In this document: one piece after another, positions 17,778-27,224 of the stretch | Position numbering within the stretch: the first letter of the stretch is position 1 | How the letters are laid out: each line of letters opens with the position of its first letter | Source of the DNA: CBDAQD01 sp965275905 | Lineage (GTDB): Bacteria > Pseudomonadota > Alphaproteobacteria > Rhizobiales > JAJFHC01 | Length of the DNA stretch: 64,000 bases | Reading direction: 5' to 3' | Assembly: GCA_965275905.1 (NCBI GenBank) | Contig: CBDHYJ010000082.1 | Location: 62,001-126,000 of the forward strand | Notes under the pieces: generated by a model | Seen by the model: only the letters and a program-made list of their open reading frames with translations | The model's database searches: none | What the model was told of the DNA's origin: nothing | Translations under genes and position numbers: made by a program

Positions 17778-19136
17778 ATGCTGGATACCGGTACGCAGGT
17801 TGAGGGCGACAGTCTGTCTTCCGAACCTACAATGAAGACGCAGCTTATCGGCAAGATCCGCGACAGGACCGCGGTTATCGGGATACTGGGGCTGGGCTAT
17901 GTCGGTCTGCCGCTCGCGCTGCGCTATTCGGATGCGGGGTTCCGCGTTGTCGGATTCGATGTCGACGATGCGAAGATTTCGCGGCTGCGCGAAGGGCAGA
18001 GCGGTATCGAGCATCTCGGCAATGACCGCGTGGCCAAGGCGCTGGAGGACGGGTTCGATCCGACTTCCGATCTGAGCCGCGTGGCGAATGTGGATACCTT
18101 GATTCTCTGCGTGCCGACACCGCTCAACAAGTACCGCGAGCCGGATCTGTCCTATGTGGAAGATACGGTTGACGCAATTGTGCCTCATCTCAGGGCCGGG
18201 CATATCGTGTCCCTGGAGAGCACCACCTATCCCGGGACGACGGAAGAGGTCGTGTTGCCCCGTCTCGCCGCCTCGGGACTGAAGGCGGGCGTTGACTTTT
18301 TCCTCGTCTATTCGCCCGAGCGCGAGGATCCGGGCAACAGGAACTACAGCACCCAGACGATCCCGAAGATTTGCGGCGGGCTGACGGAAGACTGCCTTGA
18401 AGTCGGCGTCGCGCTTTACGAAGCCGCCGTCGATACCGTCGTGCCGGTCAGTTCCCCGCGCGCGGCGGAGATGACCAAGCTGCTGGAGAACATTCACCGC
18501 GTGGTGAATATCGGTCTTGTGAACGAGATGAAGATTATCGCCAGCCGGATGGACATCGACATCCACGAAGTGATCGACGCCGCTGCGACGAAGCCGTTCG
18601 GCTTCACGCCGTATTATCCCGGGCCCGGTATCGGCGGGCACTGTATCCCGGTCGATCCGTTCTATCTGACCTGGAAGGCCAGGGAGTACGATGTGCATAC
18701 CCGGTTCATCGAGCTCGCGGGCGAAATCAATACGAACATGCCCCGCTGGGTGCTCGACCGTGTCGTCGACGCGCTGAACGGTGAAGGCAAGGCCCTGAAG
18801 GGCGCGCGCGTCCTGCTGCTCGGGCTGGCATACAAGAAGAACATCGACGACCTGCGGGAGTCGCCTGCGCTCGATATTCTCAGGCTGCTGGTCTCGAAGG
18901 GCGCTGATGTGCGCTATTCCGACCCTCACGTGGCCGAATTCAACGGACATGACGAACTGGACATTTCGCTCAAGAGCACGCCGCTGACGCGCGAGACGCT
19001 TGAAGAAACCGATCTGGCGCTGCTGGTCACCGACCATGACGGTTTCGACTATGATCTGATCCACGCGCACGCACCGTTGATTGTGGACACACGCGGCGTA
19101 TTTCGCGAACATGCCGACAATATTGTAAAGGCTTAG
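17778..19136 (+). CDS. UDP-sugar 6-dehydrogenase (WbpA/TviB type)
   Basis: NAD-dependent nucleotide-sugar dehydrogenase, most likely oxidising UDP-GlcNAc or a related UDP-hexose to the uronic acid for surface polysaccharide. The 452-residue protein has an N-terminal Rossmann motif (GLGYVGLPLALRY, about 37-50), the central helix, and the catalytic cysteine in GPGIGGHCIPVDPFYL near 288. The C-terminal NAD/UDP domain has LGLAYKKNIDDLRESP near 350. The pattern SPEREDPGNRNY is the WbpA subgroup form. An alternative ATG at 17832 (MKTQLIGK) is possible. manC follows 90 bases later. Confidence 0.88.
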   Translation: MLDTGTQVEGDSLSSEPTMKTQLIGKIRDRTAVIGILGLGYVGLPLALRYSDAGFRVVGFDVDDAKISRLREGQSGIEHLGNDRVAKALEDGFDPTSDLSRVANVDTLILCVPTPLNKYREPDLSYVEDTVDAIVPHLRAGHIVSLESTTYPGTTEEVVLPRLAASGLKAGVDFFLVYSPEREDPGNRNYSTQTIPKICGGLTEDCLEVGVALYEAAVDTVVPVSSPRAAEMTKLLENIHRVVNIGLVNEMKIIASRMDIDIHEVIDAAATKPFGFTPYYPGPGIGGHCIPVDPFYLTWKAREYDVHTRFIELAGEINTNMPRWVLDRVVDALNGEGKALKGARVLLLGLAYKKNIDDLRESPALDILRLLVSKGADVRYSDPHVAEFNGHDELDISLKSTPLTRETLEETDLALLVTDHDGFDYDLIHAHAPLIVDTRGVFREHADNIVKA

Positions 19137-19226
19137 CGCCCAAAGTCAGACCGGCGGTTCATAACCGGTGTTGCGGCGTACGGCACAGTATCGCTCTCGG
19201 AGGATGCCATCTCCACTATTCAACCT

Positions 19227-20615
19227 GTGATTCTGTCGGGCGGTGCCGGAACGAGGCTTTGGCCGCTCTCCCGCGAAGCCTATCCGAAGCAGTTCCTGAG
19301 CCTTCTGGGCGAGGGAAGCCTTCTGCAGCAGACCAGCAGACGTGTTAGCGGCGACGACTTCGACTCACCGATCATGCTGGTCAACAAGGACCATCGGTTT
19401 CTGGTGGGCGAGCAGTTGCAGGATATCGGCGTGGCGCCCAAGGCCATCGTGCTCGAGCCGTGCGCCCGGAATACCGGTCCTGCGGCGCTTATCGCGGCGC
19501 TGATCGCCAACGATGAGGATCCCGGCAAACTGGTCCTGCTGCTGCCGTCGGATCATCTGATCAACGACAGCGATGCGTTCAGGGCAACTGTCGCAGCCGG
19601 CGCCAGTGCTGCCGCAGACGGGCATATCGTCACTTTCGGTGTCCGGCCGGACAGTCCGGAAACCGGTTTCGGTTACATCGAGGCGGACGGTGAAGACACG
19701 GTTCTGGATGTCGCGCAGTTCGTTGAGAAGCCGACCCTCGACGTCGCGCAAGGGTATGTCGATTCCGGCAGGCATTTCTGGAATGCCGGCATCTTCCTGT
19801 TTTCCGCAGGCGTCCTGATCAACGAGTTTGAAAGGCTGGCGCCTGAGATTCTCGAGTGTTGCCGGGACGCTCTGGCCGGTGCGCGGGAAGATCTCGATTT
19901 CGTACGTCTTGATGCGGAGTCCTATGGCCGCTGCAAGAGCATCTCGCTCGACTATGCGGTCATGGAACAGGCGAGGTCTATCAAATGCGTGCCGCTCGGA
20001 TCCGACTGGAGCGATCTCGGAGCCTGGCCGGCATTGTGGAATGCGGCTGCAAAGGATGCAAAGGGCAATGCGTCTTTCGGCGACGTCATTCTCAAGGAAA
20101 CCAGCAACAGCTACGCCTATACCGACGATGCAGCCCTGTGCGTTCTCGGTCTTGATGACGTCATGGTCATTGCCACCCGCGACGCCGTTCTGGTCGCGTC
20201 GAAGGATCATGCCCAGGCGGTCAAAGACGTGGTAGATGAGCTCAAGTCCAAGGGCCGCGAAGAGGCGGTCATACACAGAAGAGTGTATCGGCCCTGGGGA
20301 TGGTATGAGGGTCTGAGTCACGGCGACCGTTTCCAGGTCAAGTGCCTGATGGTCAAACCGGGCGGGCGGCTCTCGCTGCAAAGCCATTTTCACAGGTCCG
20401 AGCACTGGGTCGTGGTGTCGGGCACGGCGCAGGTCACCGTGGATGACCAGACCGTTCTGATGAGCGAGAACGAGTCGACCTACATCCCGCTGGGCGCCAG
20501 GCACAGGCTCGAGAACCCGGGGAAAGTGCCCGCCTTCCTGATAGAGGTTCAGTCCGGACGGTATCTTGGGGAGGACGACATCGTCCGCTACGAGGATGTC
20601 TATAACCGCGATTGA
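19227..20615 (+). CDS. manC: mannose-1-phosphate guanylyltransferase / mannose-6-phosphate isomerase
   Basis: Bifunctional type II enzyme supplying GDP-mannose. The nucleotidyltransferase domain opens with VILSGGAGTRLWPLSREAYP, followed by PSDHLI near 110 and FVEKPTLD near 170. A cupin isomerase domain occupies about 345-460 (RPWGWYEGLSHGDRFQVK, then HFHRSEHWVVVSG). The first usable normal start is GTG 19227, which has no ribosome site and would cut directly into the first beta strand. The in-frame codons before it read Ile-Ser-Thr-Ile-Gln-Pro, the usual family N-terminus, beginning with ATC at 19209, five bases after GGAGG. The start therefore looks non-canonical or mutated. It is convergent with the fucosyltransferase gene. 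Confidence 0.9.
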   Translation: MILSGGAGTRLWPLSREAYPKQFLSLLGEGSLLQQTSRRVSGDDFDSPIMLVNKDHRFLVGEQLQDIGVAPKAIVLEPCARNTGPAALIAALIANDEDPGKLVLLLPSDHLINDSDAFRATVAAGASAAADGHIVTFGVRPDSPETGFGYIEADGEDTVLDVAQFVEKPTLDVAQGYVDSGRHFWNAGIFLFSAGVLINEFERLAPEILECCRDALAGAREDLDFVRLDAESYGRCKSISLDYAVMEQARSIKCVPLGSDWSDLGAWPALWNAAAKDAKGNASFGDVILKETSNSYAYTDDAALCVLGLDDVMVIATRDAVLVASKDHAQAVKDVVDELKSKGREEAVIHRRVYRPWGWYEGLSHGDRFQVKCLMVKPGGRLSLQSHFHRSEHWVVVSGTAQVTVDDQTVLMSENESTYIPLGARHRLENPGKVPAFLIEVQSGRYLGEDDIVRYEDVYNRD

Positions 20616-20625
20616 GCGGGAGAGG

Positions 20626-21513
20626 TCAACCCAGCGTCAACCACCCGTCCGGATAGATGTCGAACGTGCTATGGCGGCGGGAATACGATCTTGAGAACCA
20701 GCGCCTCGGTGCGATGACGATCTTGTCCGGGTTCGGATTAAGCCAGGCTCCCCACCAGCTGAAAGAGCTGTTCGCGATGACATGGTGACGACAGGCGCTC
20801 ATCAGGGCGATGTCTGCCGCAGGCTCGTCCGGGTCTCCGTCGACGGTGACTTTTCGATCAATGAATGCAAGCAGGTCGGCCGCGCGTGCCGGTTCGTCGG
20901 AGAAGATGAAGAAGCAGGGCCGGTCCAGGGCATTGTCGAGAAAGGCGATGGCCCGGCGATAATAGTCCGGGGTGGCTGAGCCTGACATCTTGGAAGCGGC
21001 TTTTCCGTCGACATAGTCTCCCAGGCGGACATGGACGGAAACCGCCTCGGGTTCAGATGAAATCTGTTCGCGTATTGCACTCGAGCCGGTCTCGTTCTGG
21101 CTGAACAGGCGGCGAAGATCATCCGCATGGTCGGCGAAATACAGTTCGCTTTGCCAGTAGCCGTCAAGCAGAACGGGCGGCCGGCGGTCTAAAAAGTCTT
21201 CGTCGAAATGGAAATGCGGTTCCCGGTAAAGGCCTTCCGGAAGGAATCGATCAGGCTGGCCAATCGCTTTGCCGAGGCGGCGGCGCCACTGTCCGTTCAA
21301 AGCAAACGGCGCGATTTCGGTTTCTGTTGCAACTGGATCGTCGACGCCGAAAGCACCGAGACCGTAGGTTCTGGGCGGATCTCCGGGAAAGTAGCTCAAG
21401 TCCAGCTTGAGCGTGCAGTCGTGGCGGCGCGCGAGCGCATAGCCGGCAGCATATTGGAAAAGCTGATTGCCCAAGCCGCCTTTGAGGCGTGTGAAGACCG
21501 TGGCGTCACTCAT
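20626..21513 (-). CDS. GT11 alpha-1,2-fucosyltransferase
   Basis: Transfers L-fucose from GDP-fucose onto a surface glycan. The 295-residue protein matches family GT11: the N-terminal LKGGLGNQLFQYAAGYALA, the donor-site motif VSVHVRLGDYV near 160, and the C-terminal ANSSFSWWGAWLNPNPDK near 245. It is the last gene of the minus-strand gmd-fcl-fucosyltransferase set, starting 21 bases after fcl ends. The acceptor is unknown. Confidence 0.92.
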   Translation of the reverse strand: MSDATVFTRLKGGLGNQLFQYAAGYALARRHDCTLKLDLSYFPGDPPRTYGLGAFGVDDPVATETEIAPFALNGQWRRRLGKAIGQPDRFLPEGLYREPHFHFDEDFLDRRPPVLLDGYWQSELYFADHADDLRRLFSQNETGSSAIREQISSEPEAVSVHVRLGDYVDGKAASKMSGSATPDYYRRAIAFLDNALDRPCFFIFSDEPARAADLLAFIDRKVTVDGDPDEPAADIALMSACRHHVIANSSFSWWGAWLNPNPDKIVIAPRRWFSRSYSRRHSTFDIYPDGWLTLG

Positions 21514-21534
21514 GAGAGGCTTTCCGACCCGACG

Positions 21535-22503
21535 CTATCGTGCCGCAAGACGCAGGTCTTCTTCGGCCTGCGCCGCGAACCACCGGTAGGTTTCAGCGAG
21601 GCCTTTACGCAACGGTGTCTTTGCTTTCCAGCCGAGGGCGTTCAATCGGGAGACATCGAGGAGTTTGCGCGGCGTTCCGTCCGGTTTCGAGGTGTCATAT
21701 TCAAACTCGCCGTCGAAGCCGATGATGTCAGCGAGCAGTGTCGCGAGCTCTGCGATCGAAATGTCCGTTCCCGTTCCGACATTCAGATGCATTTCGCCCG
21801 AATAGTTCTGCAGAAGGAATACGACGGCATCGGCCATGTCATCGACATGCAGGAATTCACGTCTCGGTGTTCCTGTGCCCCAAATACCGACGGAGCGGCT
21901 TCCTCCGTTCTTGGCTTCGTGGATCTTGCGCATCAGGGCAGGTATCACGTGGCTCGATTCCAGATCGAAGTTGTCCCCCGGTCCGTAGAGGTTGGTGGGC
22001 ATGCAGGATATAAAGTCGGCCCCGTGCTGGCGTCTGTAGGCCTGGCACAGCATGATCCCAGCTATCTTGGCGATGGCGTACCACTGATTGGTCGGTTCCA
22101 GCGGCCCGGTGAGCAGGGCCTCCTCGGTCATCGGCTGCTCCGCCAGCCGCGGATAGATGCACGACGAACCCAGAAGAACCAATTTCTCCACGCCGGCGCG
22201 ATAGCACGCCTCTACAATGCTTGTGTTGATGGCGAGGTTGTCGTGAATGAAGTCGGCTGCGTAGCTGTCATTGGCAAGGATGCCGCCCACGCGCGCCGCG
22301 GCGACAATGACCGCGTGCGGCCGCGCGTCGGCCAGGAACTCTTCGACGAGGTTCTGCCGCCTCAGATCGATACGTGCCGGTCCCGTATCGACCACGGAAC
22401 ACGGCTCGCCTGCGAGACGGCGGACTACCGCGCTTCCGACCATGCCGCGATGTCCGGCGACCCAGATGCGTTTGCCTTCAATACTGAAAGAAGGGCCGTT
22501 CAC
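21535..22503 (-). CDS. fcl: GDP-L-fucose synthase
   Basis: Epimerase/reductase converting GDP-4-keto-6-deoxy-mannose to GDP-L-fucose. The 322-residue extended SDR has the Rossmann motif GHRGMVGSAVVRRL near residue 17, LLGSSCIYP near 110 with the catalytic Ser, and the Tyr-Lys pair in WYAIAK near 140. REFLHVDDMADAVV near 210 is typical. The usual NEPYAIAK is NQWYAIAK here. Reading frame intact, unlike upstream gmd. Confidence 0.94.
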   Translation of the reverse strand: MNGPSFSIEGKRIWVAGHRGMVGSAVVRRLAGEPCSVVDTGPARIDLRRQNLVEEFLADARPHAVIVAAARVGGILANDSYAADFIHDNLAINTSIVEACYRAGVEKLVLLGSSCIYPRLAEQPMTEEALLTGPLEPTNQWYAIAKIAGIMLCQAYRRQHGADFISCMPTNLYGPGDNFDLESSHVIPALMRKIHEAKNGGSRSVGIWGTGTPRREFLHVDDMADAVVFLLQNYSGEMHLNVGTGTDISIAELATLLADIIGFDGEFEYDTSKPDGTPRKLLDVSRLNALGWKAKTPLRKGLAETYRWFAAQAEEDLRLAAR

Positions 22504-22519
22504 AATCGTTGTGCCCCGC

Positions 22520-23568
22520 TCATCCGTTTTCCTTCAAGGCGGCCCGATCGGCATCGATCATTTCGTTGACGAGAGTCCTGAATGGGGTCGAATGTTCCCA
22601 GCCAAGTTTCTCGCGCGCCTTGCCGGCGTCGCCGAGCAGATGGTCGACCTCCGTCGGCCGGAAATACCGCGGATCGATTTCGATAAGAGTCTGACCGTTC
22701 GCCTTGTCAACGCCGGTCTCCGAGATACCTTCACCATGCCACTCAATCGGCCCTGCCGATGCGCTCGAAGGCGAGTTCGACAAATTCACGGACTGAATGG
22801 GACTCGCCCGTCGCCAGAACGTAGTCGCCCGGTTCGTCCTGCTGTACGACTCGCCACATGCCATCAACATAATCCCGTGCGTGTCCCCAGTCGCGACGGG
22901 CGTCGAGATTGCCGAGATAGAGCTTGTCCTGCTGTCCCGCCTCGATCGCCGCGACGGCCATCGTGATCTTGCGCGTCACGAAGGTCTCACCCCGGATAGG
23001 GCTCTCATGATTGAACAGGATGCCATTCGAGGCGTGCATCTTATAGGCTTCGCGGTAGTTGACCGTGATCCAATAGGCGTAGAGCTTGGCGGCGGCATAG
23101 GGGCTTCGCGGATAGAACGGGGTGTTCTCGTTCTGTGGTGGTGGGGGAGGCGCCGAAGAGCTCCGAGGTCGACGCCTGATAGAACCGGGAATGGTTCTCG
23201 AGTTTCAGAATCCTGATGGCCTCAAGCAGCCGTAGAGTGCCCACCGCATCGGCATTGGCCGTGTATTCCGGCGTTTCGAAACTCACCTGAACGTGACTCT
23301 GCGCCGCGAGATTGTAGATTTCGTCCGGGCGTGTCTCCTGCAGTATCCGGATCAGATTGGTTGAATCCGTCATATCTCCATAGTGCATGAAGAACTGCGC
23401 GTTCTCGATATGCGGATCGACGTAGAGGTGATCGACCCTTTGGGTGTTGAACGAAGACGAACGGCGTTTGATGCCGTGGACGACGTACCCTTTCTCCAGC
23501 AGGAGTTCGGCAAGGTAGGCCCCATCCTGGCCGGTGATGCCGGTTATCAAGGCTGTCTTGTTGGTCAT
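22520..23568 (-). pseudogene. gmd: GDP-mannose 4,6-dehydratase interrupted by two frameshifts
   Basis: Gmd makes GDP-4-keto-6-deoxy-D-mannose, the precursor used by fcl. The homology is continuous but lies in three frames. Segment 1 (start ATG 23568, CAGGA upstream) runs MTNKTALITGITGQDGAYLA to ASTSELFGA. Removing one base near 23148 restores PPPPQNENTPFYPRSPYAAA and continues into segment 2 (MHASNGILFNHESP to FERIG). Removing one base of the CCC at 22751-22753 restores GRPIEWHGEG and segment 3 (DPRYFRPTEVDHLLGD to ENG). The repaired protein would be 348 residues, full length, with SDR motifs present. Sequencing error, recent inactivation or phase variation cannot be told apart here. The stop lies 16 bases before fcl. 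Confidence 0.88.
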
Positions 23569-24089
23569 TCCTGAATTGTCCCGAAGGGCTGTTGTTATTG
23601 CGATGGCCGACAGGCGTTGAGATGAGGTTCTGGCAAGTTGGGGCCTGTTGTTCAAGCGGAATCTCGACAGGGGTTTTCCGGCCACGCGGGCGCTCCTGCG
23701 ACAGGAGATTCGGTCCAGTTTGGCGCAGGGCGGGTCGACGAAACTTGGGCAATAGACCTGTACAACGTCCAATTGAGGCAAGAATCGGCGGTTTCCGTAA
23801 CGTCAACTTTGGCCGTTTGAAGCTTACGCAACGTGAAGTGCATCGGAAGCTGATGCGATTGCCGGACAGCCGGGTTTTTCCCTGAATCCCCTGCGTCGTG
23901 GACTTTTTTGCGTGCAATACATTTGCAACGAAAGAGTGTGCCATTGTGACGTTCTGGCAACAGTTTGGAGTCTTCTTCGTGTCGTCGGCCAATTTTTTGC
24001 GCAGAAATCCGCTGCAAAAGATTAATAATTGGTCAACGCAATGGGGTGTTGGGCTGCGGAGCAAAACTTAAGGTTGTTGAGGGTAGGTC
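23569..24089. other. 521-base gene-free divergent region between gmd and the FadL gene
   Basis: No convincing gene. It must carry promoters for the minus-strand fucose genes and the plus-strand porin. It is AT-richer toward the porin. TTAA-TAATTGG-TCAA at 24022-24036 is one base from a CtrA-type TTAA-N7-TTAA box and lies about 55 bases before the porin start. Confidence 0.4.
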
Positions 24090-25430
24090 GTGGGTATGGT
24101 TTTCTCGGGTACGAAGGGCAGTGCCCTTGTTGTTTTTTCCGCCGCTTCTATTCTTCTTACGTCCGCACAGGCAATTGCCGGCGGCTTTGCCATTCGCGAA
24201 CAATCCTCGGAGGGGCTGGGGGCAGCCTTCGCCGGTGTCGCGGCCGGCACGAACGATCTGAGTTCGGCGTTCTGGAACCCGGCGACACTCTCACTGCATG
24301 ACGGCGCGTCGGTCCAAGGCGATATTGCAGCGATCCTGCCGTATGCCAATGTGGACGTGACCTCGTCTACCTACGCCTCGTCTCCGGTCGGGCCGGTTTA
24401 TTCCTCCAACGGCACGGAAGAGAGCGGCAATCTCGGCTCTCTGGCGGCAGTGCCGTCATTCTATGCGATGTATCAGGTGAACGAGAGACTGCGGCTCGGG
24501 GTTTCGGCCAATTCACCATACGGCCTGGTGAACGAGGCCAATCGTGGCTGGGCGGGTGAATTCCACGGCGTGAAGTCGAGCCTGTTCACGCTGAACGTGA
24601 CATCGATGGCGTCTTTCGACATCAACGACTATGTCTCGGTCGGCGTCGGCGTCCAGGTGCAGTATATCGAGGCCGCGCTCACGCAGGAGCAGGTTATTGG
24701 CGCCGTTGGGGTTTTGGGTGCCCCTTCGATTCTGGCACAGGGCCGTGCGACGGCCAGCGACTGGGGCGCTGGCGCGGTCGCGGGCATTCTGTTCAAGCCG
24801 ACTGAGAACACCAGGATCGGCCTCGGCTATCGTTCCCAGATCAACTATTCGCTCAAGGGCCATGCCGAGGTATCGACAAGCGGAACCGGCACGACCGGGA
24901 TCTTTGCCAACAACGGCAAGATCTCGGCGGAAGCAACATTGCCGGAAATGGTTTCGCTCGGCCTTCGCCACAAGATCAGTGATGACTGGACGGTCATGGG
25001 CACGGTGGAGTGGACGAACTGGAGCCGCTTCAATGAACTGCGGATCGAGTTCAATGCCCTGGGTGGGCCCGCCGATAATGTGACTGAAGAAGAGTGGAAA
25101 GACGGCTGGTTCTTCTCGGTCGGTGCCGAACATCAGTGGAACGACTATCTGACCGTGCGCGCCGGTGCTGCCTACGAAATCAGCCCGGTCATCGACCGTA
25201 CGCGTACGCCGCGTATTCCGGACAACGACCGGATCTGGCTGGCGGTCGGGGGTACCTACAAGTACTCGTCGAACCTTTCGTTCAGCCTCGGTTACACACA
25301 CATCTTCGTCGAGGACGCACCTATAAACCTGTCGCGTACCGATGAAGGCAGCGCGCTGCGCGGCGATCTGGTTGGTGAGTCGGAAGCTCACATCGATATC
25401 CTCACGATCAGTGCGAAATACGACTTCTGA
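24090..25430 (+). CDS. FadL/OmpP1-family outer-membrane transporter
   Basis: Outer-membrane beta barrel for hydrophobic compounds such as long-chain fatty acids. The 446-residue precursor has a signal peptide (about 1-31, AQAIA-GGF), then the N-terminal hatch GGFAIREQSSEGLGAAFAG characteristic of FadL. SAFWNPATLSLHDG follows near 62 and alternating beta strands run to a C-terminal Phe (SAKYDF), the outer-membrane insertion signal. GTG at 24090 or ATG at 24096 may be the start. A terminator follows, so it is monocistronic. Confidence 0.92.
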   Translation: MGMVFSGTKGSALVVFSAASILLTSAQAIAGGFAIREQSSEGLGAAFAGVAAGTNDLSSAFWNPATLSLHDGASVQGDIAAILPYANVDVTSSTYASSPVGPVYSSNGTEESGNLGSLAAVPSFYAMYQVNERLRLGVSANSPYGLVNEANRGWAGEFHGVKSSLFTLNVTSMASFDINDYVSVGVGVQVQYIEAALTQEQVIGAVGVLGAPSILAQGRATASDWGAGAVAGILFKPTENTRIGLGYRSQINYSLKGHAEVSTSGTGTTGIFANNGKISAEATLPEMVSLGLRHKISDDWTVMGTVEWTNWSRFNELRIEFNALGGPADNVTEEEWKDGWFFSVGAEHQWNDYLTVRAGAAYEISPVIDRTRTPRIPDNDRIWLAVGGTYKYSSNLSFSLGYTHIFVEDAPINLSRTDEGSALRGDLVGESEAHIDILTISAKYDF

Positions 25431-25456
25431 TCGCACCTGAAATTGAGGGGGACGGG

Positions 25457-25481
25457 AAAGGCGGTCGGGGGGCCGCCTTTT
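25457..25481 (+). terminator. Rho-independent terminator after the FadL gene
   Basis: AAAGGCGG pairs with CCGCCTTT around a TCGGGGGG loop, followed by a further T and TCTG. Its short U-tract makes it a moderate-strength terminator. Confidence 0.7.
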
Positions 25482-25566
25482 CTGCTTTGAACGCAGTGCA
25501 TCGTGTTTCGGCACTGGTGTATGATCCTCTCGCGACTTCAGGCAAACGGGAGAAGGCGGACAGATC

Positions 25567-26427
25567 ATGAGCGCTGAGAATCTGGATCCGATACCGGAGG
25601 AAAAGTACTCGCTCGAAGTGGACGAACTCGATCCGGAGATTGAGGATCGTGCCCTATCGAGCGGCGGTTACCCATACAAGGACAAGATGAAAGAGAAGAA
25701 GTATCTCAAGGAACTGAGATTGCTTCAGATCGAACTGCTCAAGTACCAGGGCGCCTCACGGACGAGCGGCGACCGGGCTGTCCTCGTCTTCGAGGGGCGT
25801 GACGCCGCCGGGAAGGGCGGCACGATCAAACGATACATGGAGCACCTGAACCCCAGGCACGCCCACGTGATTGCACTTTCCAAGCCGACGGAAACCGAGC
25901 GCGGGCAGTGGTATTTCCAGCGCTACGTGGACCATTTCCCGACCGCCGGCGACATGACCCTGTTCGACCGCTCCTGGTATAACCGCGCCGGCGTCGAACG
26001 GGTCATGGGCTTTTGCGAACCGAAGGACGTGGACGAGTTCTTCCGCGAGGTGCCCGAGTTCGAGCACATGATTGTTCGCTCCGGCACGCGTCTGTTCAAG
26101 TTCTGGCTTACGGTCGGTCGGGAAGAGCAACTCAGACGCTTTCACCGGCGCAAGTCTGATCCCCTGAAGAAATGGAAGCTCAGTCCGATCGATTATGCCT
26201 CGGTCGGCAAGTGGCATGAGTACACAGAAGCCAAGGAAGCGATGCTCAAGAACACGCATACGGAGCACGCTCCGTGGACCGTGATCCGGACGAACGACAA
26301 GAAACGGGCGCGCCTGAATTGCATTCGGGCGTTTCTGAGTGCCGTCGACTATCCGGACAAGGACCGAGAGGCCATCGGAGAGGTGGATCCGAAAATCGTC
26401 GGCACCGGGGCAGACGAGATCGACTGA
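25567..26427 (+). CDS. ppk2: polyphosphate kinase 2 (PPK2)
   Basis: Uses polyphosphate to phosphorylate nucleotides (or the reverse). The 286-residue protein is a single P-loop domain: Walker A EGRDAAGKGGTIKR (about 76-89), Walker B region LFDRSWYNRAGVERVMGF near 137, and a lid with RRKSDPLKKWKLSP near 198. Length and motifs fit the single-domain PPK2 class. The exact nucleotide (ADP or GDP) cannot be read from sequence. It is convergent with the following SDR gene. Confidence 0.93.
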   Translation: MSAENLDPIPEEKYSLEVDELDPEIEDRALSSGGYPYKDKMKEKKYLKELRLLQIELLKYQGASRTSGDRAVLVFEGRDAAGKGGTIKRYMEHLNPRHAHVIALSKPTETERGQWYFQRYVDHFPTAGDMTLFDRSWYNRAGVERVMGFCEPKDVDEFFREVPEFEHMIVRSGTRLFKFWLTVGREEQLRRFHRRKSDPLKKWKLSPIDYASVGKWHEYTEAKEAMLKNTHTEHAPWTVIRTNDKKRARLNCIRAFLSAVDYPDKDREAIGEVDPKIVGTGADEID

Positions 26428-26444
26428 GTGCAGCGCCGGGCGGT

Positions 26445-27224
26445 TCAGATAGACGAGTTGAACAGCCCGCCGTCCAGCAGGATGTTCTGGCCCGTGATGT
26501 AGCCCGCCTGGACGCTGCAGAGGAAGGCGCAGGCCTCGCCGAACTCGTGCGGATTGCCGAACCGTTTCGCCGGAATGGTCGCGGCACGCTCGTCGGCAAC
26601 CTGCTCTACGGTCTTGTTCTGCAGTTTGGCCTGCGCGGGGAAATTACCGCGAAGGCGGTCGGTGTCGAACATGCCCGGAAGGATGCCGTTGATGGTGACG
26701 TTGTGGTGCGCAATGTCGCGGGCGATGCCGGCCAGAAACGCGGTCAGGCCGGCGCGTGCGCCGCTCGAGAGGTCAAGGCCGACGATTGGCCGTTTGACCG
26801 ACATCGACGTGATGTTGATGATGCGGCCGAATTTCTGCTCGATCATATGATCGACCGTTGACTGGATCAGTTCGATCGGCGTGACCATGTTCATCACGAC
26901 ACCGCCGAGAATGGCATCGCGGTCGAGTTCCCGGAAATCCTTCAGCGGCGGACCGCCGTTGTTGTTGACCAGAATGTCCGGTTTCGGACACGCGTCGAGC
27001 AGGGCGGCCTGACCCTCGGCCGTACTCACATCGGTTGCCACGGGCGTGACAGTGACGCCGGTCTCCGCGGCAATCTCGTCGGCGGTGGCCTGGAGCTTCT
27101 CGGCGTCCCGGCCGTTGATCACGACATCCACGCCTGCGCGGGCGAGAGAGAAGGCGCAGGCCCTGCCAAGTCCGCGGCTCGAAGCACATACGATAGCCTT
27201 GCGACCGCTAATCCCCAGATCCAT
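26445..27224 (-). CDS. SDR-fold oxidoreductase lacking the Tyr-Lys catalytic pair
   Basis: Short-chain dehydrogenase fold of 259 residues, annotated in related genomes as 3-oxoacyl-ACP reductase-like. The cofactor motif is ASSRGLGRA near residue 14 and the NNNGGP motif (NNAG equivalent) is near 87. The active-site serine is present (NITSMS near 137). The expected YxxxK is replaced: the aligned stretch reads GLDLSSGARAGLTAF, with neither Tyr nor Lys. A known SDR subgroup has this SNGARAGL-type sequence, so it may use other residues or not be a standard reductase. It stands alone on the minus strand. Confidence 0.85.
   Translation of the reverse strand: MDLGISGRKAIVCASSRGLGRACAFSLARAGVDVVINGRDAEKLQATADEIAAETGVTVTPVATDVSTAEGQAALLDACPKPDILVNNNGGPPLKDFRELDRDAILGGVVMNMVTPIELIQSTVDHMIEQKFGRIINITSMSVKRPIVGLDLSSGARAGLTAFLAGIARDIAHHNVTINGILPGMFDTDRLRGNFPAQAKLQNKTVEQVADERAATIPAKRFGNPHEFGEACAFLCSVQAGYITGQNILLDGGLFNSSI

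Noticed and set aside
21208..22569. A 453-codon plus-strand frame across the fcl and fucosyltransferase genes
   Set aside because: Both minus-strand genes carry diagnostic motifs; the plus frame has none.
23222..24064. A 280-codon minus-strand frame reaching into the gmd upstream region
   Set aside because: It reads the gmd coding region out of frame and has no ribosome site or domain.
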